16,970 bases of DNA from an uncultured Candidatus Saccharibacteria bacterium (GTDB taxonomy: Bacteria; Patescibacteriota; Saccharimonadia; Saccharimonadales; Saccharimonadaceae), in assembly GCA_947253945.1 (NCBI GenBank), contig CAMYAY010000010.1, forward strand, positions 1 to 16,970, written 5' to 3'. Below the pieces are notes generated by a model. It did no database searches. It saw only the letters and a program-made list of their open reading frames with translations, and was not told the DNA's origin. Below, one piece after another: positions 14,467 to 16,970 of the stretch (positions within the stretch are counted from its first letter, which is position 1; every line of letters starts with the position of its first letter). A program made the position numbers and the translations under genes.

Positions 14467-15051
14467 CTAGTGGTTGGTTGATGGAGCTAGGTTTGGCGTT
14501 ACCGTGTAAAGTATGACGTCTGAGTATGTACCGGCTTGAACGGTGCTGTCAGTCTTGAAGCTGAATCTACCATCATACTCGACATCGCCCGGCTTATCAG
14601 TGTACTCAACCGTCACCGGAGTGCTATTGTGGCGCGGCGGGACGGCTACAAATTTGCCAGCTTTATTCTTAATACTCCAGCCTGACTTAGTCTGATTTAA
14701 GGCATCATCTACCGCTGGGATGGCGTTTGCAGTATCGGTACCATTTAAGAGCAAGCTAGTGTTGTCGTCATTATCGGTCACAGTGGCAGTAAAGCCGTTA
14801 GCCAAGTTATTAGAGATTTTAAATTTAGTCTCACTCTCGCCGTTGCCATTACTAACAACATCACCGGCGCCAGAACCACCGCCCTGTGGGTTGTCAACAT
14901 TAAGGCCGAGATGCGATGTGACATCCACAGACACCTTCTGGGTGAAGGTGCTGCTTTCAGCACTGACCACTGGTGCTAGTACAGTAGCGCCAACCAAGCC
15001 GAGCGTCAAAGTGCCCATGGCGAAGAGCGGTAAAGCTCTTACAATCTTCAT
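14467..15051 (-). CDS. Secreted WxL-like paralogue B
   Basis: 194 residues. Signal peptide 1-31 (APVVSA), almost identical to that of gene C. Family marks: FTQKVSVDV (36-44), NGFTATVTDNDDNTSLLLNG (85-104), IPAVDD, GWSIK (124-128) and the closing QAGTYSDVILYTV (172-184). The W-S-I motif is close to the WxL motif. A Gly/Ser-rich loop sits at 57-72. No cysteine and no membrane anchor. AAAGGAGG precedes ATG. Separate promoter (15103-15131) and terminator. Beta-sandwich fold and cell-wall association are inferred from the family pattern and from the nearby DUF916-like gene. Confidence 0.84.
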   Translation of the reverse strand: MKIVRALPLFAMGTLTLGLVGATVLAPVVSAESSTFTQKVSVDVTSHLGLNVDNPQGGGSGAGDVVSNGNGESETKFKISNNLANGFTATVTDNDDNTSLLLNGTDTANAIPAVDDALNQTKSGWSIKNKAGKFVAVPPRHNSTPVTVEYTDKPGDVEYDGRFSFKTDSTVQAGTYSDVILYTVTPNLAPSTNH

Positions 15052-15078
15052 TTTGTCCTCCTTTAGTTTGTTTATTTC

Positions 15079-15094
15079 TTAGCGTTTCCACTAA
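15079..15094 (-). promoter_or_regulatory. 5'-terminal stem-loop of gene B
   Basis: TTAGTG-GAAA-CGCTAA. Relative to the other copies one A has become G, turning a U-A pair into U-G, and the loop is GAAA (GNRA). Base changes that keep the stem support a real RNA structure. Confidence 0.65.
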
Positions 15095-15102
15095 TTAGTA
15101 AA

Positions 15103-15131
15103 ATTATAGCAGGCTTGCAAACTAAGCACAA
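15103..15131 (-). promoter_or_regulatory. Promoter of WxL-like gene B
   Basis: TTGTGC (15126-15131), 17-base spacer starting TTA, TATAAT (15103-15108). AAAGCCC precedes the -35, as in genes C and D. Confidence 0.8.
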
Positions 15132-15140
15132 GGGCTTTAC

Positions 15141-15171
15141 AACAAAACCAGCCCTCGTTTTAGGGCTGGTT
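15141..15171 (-). terminator. Intrinsic terminator of WxL-like gene C
   Basis: AACCAGCCCT/AGGGCTGGTT stem with an AAAACG loop, then TTGTTG on the minus strand; it ends only about 10 bases before the gene B -35. Confidence 0.85.
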
Positions 15172-15194
15172 AAATGGACTAGCTAACTGTTAGA

Positions 15195-15761
15195 TTACTG
15201 TTGAGCTGCAGCTGTAGCTGGGTTGGCGACTAGCGTGTACTCGACTTCGTCTGAGTACTCACCTGCCTGAACCGTGTTGTCAGTCTTAAAGTGAAAAGTA
15301 GCTTCCGCAGTCTCGTCACCAGACTTGGTAGTATTCTTCATTAGCAAGGCGTTGGCATTATCAGCCGACTTAGCTGGAATAGCCTTGGTTACACCGTTAG
15401 TAGTAACGTTCCAACCAACAGTGCCGAGGGTATCGGCAGTCTTGATTTCGGCGCCATCTGCTTTGCCACCAAGGCGCAAGCTGGTGTCTTGGTCCTTATC
15501 TGCCAAGGTTAGCTTAAAACCGTTGCCTGAGTTGCAGGTAACCTTCAGGCTAGATGTAACATCCTGGCCCTTATCGCTCTTCAACTCAGCCTGGGTCGCA
15601 CTAACGCCAAGCTCCTGCTTGACATCTACCGACACCTTTACAGTAGTAGTTGCTGCCGGGGTGTCAACAGCGCTGGCGACTGGCGCTAGTACAGTAGCGC
15701 CAACCAAGCCAAGTGTCAAAGTGCCCATTGCGAAGAGTGGTAAAGCTTTGACAATCTTCAT
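15195..15761 (-). CDS. Secreted WxL-like paralogue C
   Basis: 188 residues from the ATG at 15761. A longer frame to 15902 is rejected because AAGGAGG sits just before 15761 and the signal peptide begins there (1-31, APVASA). Family marks: TTTVKVSVDV, NGFKLTLADKDQDTSLRLGG (80-99), GWNVT (116-120), AIPAK, and the closing QAGEYSDEVEYTL (165-177). It has one unpaired cysteine (76), unusual for a secreted protein of this group. No membrane anchor. Own promoter and terminator. Confidence 0.84.
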   Translation of the reverse strand: MKIVKALPLFAMGTLTLGLVGATVLAPVASAVDTPAATTTVKVSVDVKQELGVSATQAELKSDKGQDVTSSLKVTCNSGNGFKLTLADKDQDTSLRLGGKADGAEIKTADTLGTVGWNVTTNGVTKAIPAKSADNANALLMKNTTKSGDETAEATFHFKTDNTVQAGEYSDEVEYTLVANPATAAAQQ

Positions 15762-15782
15762 TTTGTCCTCCTTATTGTTAAC

Positions 15783-15800
15783 ATTAGTGCCTCCACTAAT
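15783..15800 (-). promoter_or_regulatory. 5'-terminal stem-loop of gene C
   Basis: ATTAGTG-GAGG-CACTAAT; the stem is identical to gene A, and the loop differs at its last base. Confidence 0.6.
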
Positions 15801-15807
15801 TACAATT

Positions 15808-15836
15808 ATTATAACGCCCGCCAGTTTTAAGCGCAA
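15808..15836 (-). promoter_or_regulatory. Promoter of WxL-like gene C
   Basis: TTGCGC (15831-15836), 17-base spacer starting TTAAAA, TATAAT (15808-15813). AAAGCCC precedes the -35. GTAAAATTTAC lies further upstream at 15882-15892. Confidence 0.8.
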
Positions 15837-15900
15837 GGGCTTTGACGCCGCGCCACTACTGCTACTACATTTAACGCATCGGTAAATTTTACTACGGCGC

Positions 15901-15944
15901 AAACCAAAACAAAAGCAGCCTCGATGGGCTGAGGCTGCTTTTGT
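15901..15944 (-). terminator. Intrinsic terminator of WxL-like gene D
   Basis: Long 14-bp stem (ACAAAAGCAGCCTC paired with GAGGCTGCTTTTGT) with loop AGCCCATC and TTTGGTTT on the minus strand. Confidence 0.88.
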
Positions 15945-15964
15945 TCTATTATCAGCTAAACAGA

Positions 15965-16549
15965 TTACACGTTAGGAGCTGCTGTGTACTCAACGATGTC
16001 TTCATAGGTACCACTCTGGATTGAGTTGTTAGCCTTGAAGGCGTAAGAAACATCAAATGTTGTAGCATCAGCCTTAGGGGCATCAGTCTTGGCAACGGTC
16101 AATGGGGTCACGCCTTGCTTTTTAGCTGGCATAGCCTTATTCTTTGGAGCATTTCCATTAGCAGCGTCCTTATAAAGAACGCTCCAGCCCAAACCAGTAC
16201 TTTCATTTACGTCGTCCATTGCTGGAATGCCACTATTGGCGCCCGCCAACTTCAATGCAGTATCTTCGTCCGCATCGGCCAAAGTTACATTAAAGCCACG
16301 AGCTGGGTTGCCCGTAACTTCGCCTGTAGTTTGAGCACTTGCCTTACCAGTGAGGTCACCCTTAACAGTGCCAGCACCCTTGGTTAGGTTAAGTGTTAAG
16401 CTTGAGCCAACTTCAACCTGAACGGTCTGTTGCGTGCTTGCAGGCTTAGGCTCTTCAGCATTAGCGACTGGTGCCAATACGGTTGCACCAACTAGACCAA
16501 GCGCCATGGTACCCATAGCTAGGAATGGCATAGCTTTGACAATTTTCAT
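15965..16549 (-). CDS. Secreted WxL-like paralogue D
   Basis: 194 residues from the ATG at 16549 (an in-frame start at 16594 lies before the ribosome site AAAGGAGG and is rejected). Signal peptide 1-31 (APVANA). Family marks: TQQTVQVEV (39-47), RGFNVTLADADEDTALKLAG (84-103), IPAMDD (108-113), GWSVL (121-125), AMPAKK, and the closing QSGTYEDIVEYTA (178-190). The W-S-V-L segment is the closest to a WxL motif in this array. No cysteine and no anchor. Promoter, stem-loop and terminator follow the scheme of genes A-C. Confidence 0.84.
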   Translation of the reverse strand: MKIVKAMPFLAMGTMALGLVGATVLAPVANAEEPKPASTQQTVQVEVGSSLTLNLTKGAGTVKGDLTGKASAQTTGEVTGNPARGFNVTLADADEDTALKLAGANSGIPAMDDVNESTGLGWSVLYKDAANGNAPKNKAMPAKKQGVTPLTVAKTDAPKADATTFDVSYAFKANNSIQSGTYEDIVEYTAAPNV

Positions 16550-16581
16550 TGTGTTTATCCTCCTTTTAAAACCTTTTTCTC

Positions 16582-16597
16582 TTAGTGTCTCCACTAA
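16582..16597 (-). promoter_or_regulatory. 5'-terminal stem-loop of gene D
   Basis: TTAGTG-GAGA-CACTAA, starting about seven bases after the -10. Confidence 0.65.
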
Positions 16598-16604
16598 TGC
16601 TTAA

Positions 16605-16633
16605 ATTATAACAATAAAAATATTTAAGCGCAA
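16605..16633 (-). promoter_or_regulatory. Promoter of WxL-like gene D
   Basis: TTGCGC (16628-16633), 17-base spacer starting TTAAA, TATAAT (16605-16610), with AAAGCCC before the -35. In the rest of the gene-free stretch (16666-16797) I see only a weak GTGG.CG/CGCCAC hairpin near 16682-16714. Confidence 0.8.
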
Positions 16634-16796
16634 GGGCTTTAAGCCACTTTTAACGTATTTTTTACTACAGGCTGAGAATTCAGTGGTCGGAATCTCTCAA
16701 GTTGGGAGTCGCCACCCCAGCCTGCCCCACTAACGACTAGCCAACGCCACGGAGGACTCACCACGACAGACCCACTCTCGCGAGCCATCATTGCCG

Positions 16797-16832
16797 AATA
16801 AAACAAGCTCCCCGAATGTAGGGGGAGCTTGT
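16797..16832 (-). terminator. Intrinsic terminator of the partial gene E
   Basis: ACAAGCTCCCC/GGGGAGCTTGT stem with an eight-base loop, then TTTATT on the minus strand. Confidence 0.88.
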
Positions 16833-16855
16833 TTATCTACAAACAGTAGTGGAGA

Positions 16856-16970
16856 CTACTTTATCTGGTTTGGCGATACCGTGTAAAGCACTGTGGTCTT
16901 GTAGGTACCGTTAGCGACTGAGTTGTCGGCCTTGGCTGCGTACTGCACAGTAAACGTGCCGCCGCCTGGC
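16856..16970 (-). CDS. WxL-like paralogue E, C-terminal end only
   Basis: The last 37 residues of a fifth paralogue, cut by the right edge and ending in TAG. The closing strand NGTYKTTVLYTVSPN matches the GTYSDVILYTVTPN end of gene B, and ADNSVANGTY matches the TVQAGTY region. The array therefore continues beyond the window. The N-terminus, promoter and W motif are not visible. Confidence 0.8.
   Translation of the reverse strand, partial: PGGGTFTVQYAAKADNSVANGTYKTTVLYTVSPNQIK

Noticed and set aside
15762..15902. Longer N-terminus for gene C (47 extra residues), and likewise for the D, DUF916-like and rpsA genes
   Set aside because: Strong ribosome sites and intact signal peptides or typical starts lie at the downstream ATG, and the extensions overlap promoters or leaders.
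16666..16797. Gene-free stretch tested by eye for tRNA or other RNA
   Set aside because: Only a weak hairpin is visible; no tRNA arms (no T-loop/anticodon arrangement) could be assembled.
16845..16860. AGTAGTGGAGACTACT at the stop of gene E, similar to the 5' stem-loop of genes A-D
   Set aside because: It is on the opposite strand, has no -10 box before it, and overlaps the stop codon of gene E; likely chance.

Overview
The window looks like a chromosomal segment of a Candidate Phyla Radiation (Patescibacteria) bacterium, most likely Candidatus Saccharibacteria (TM7). This rests on short core proteins (a four-domain S1, an IF-2 with a very short N-terminus), many small secreted paralogues with Gram-positive style signal peptides, a DUF916-like (WxL-partner) protein, and PNTG surface-sorting-like motifs. 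TGA is used as a stop (rpsA, and an ATGA overlap at 4902-4905), which argues against the recoded Gracilibacteria/SR1 lineages. The lineage call is inference; no marker gene here is diagnostic alone.

Layout. (1) 1-1961, minus strand: rpsA followed by infB (cut by the window edge), one promoter with TAGGCA/TATAAT. (2) 1997-5246, minus: a 106-residue acidic protein overlapping by 4 bases a 938-residue cytoplasmic-looking protein built of helical blocks joined by long Lys-Pro-Glu-Ala linkers, ending in a strong terminator. (3) 5271-5755, plus: the only plus-strand gene, an ImmA/IrrE-like HELGH metallopeptidase with a C-terminal zinc ribbon, apparently leaderless. (4) 5811-6233, minus: a small KGG-motif stress-type protein with a structured leader. 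(5) 6341-11214, minus: four separately transcribed secreted proteins with near-constant signal peptides and an identical C-terminus (GHHKFGAPNTGYEF, no membrane tail) around completely different cores. (6) 11252-13450, minus: a two-gene operon (stop directly abutting start, TAAATG) coding for a DUF916-like membrane-anchored protein and a secreted Ig-like/Asn-Gln-rich protein with a full SPNTGY + membrane segment + basic tail. (7) 13511-16970, minus: an array of five small secreted beta-type WxL-like paralogues, each with its own promoter and terminator.

How it may work together. From 6.3 kb to the end everything is cell-surface or secreted. The DUF916-like protein plus WxL-like paralogues resemble the WxL surface complexes of Firmicutes; the PNTG proteins share a C-terminal tag with the one protein that has a complete sorting-type anchor. 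The WxL-like genes share near-identical promoters (TTGYGC-TTA, 17-bp spacer, TATAAT) and a stem-loop at the predicted mRNA 5' end, so they look co-regulated. The PNTG genes share leader and 3'-end sequences, and their constant-end/variable-core layout would permit recombination between paralogues. In an epibiont, such a locus would plausibly make up much of the host-contact surface.
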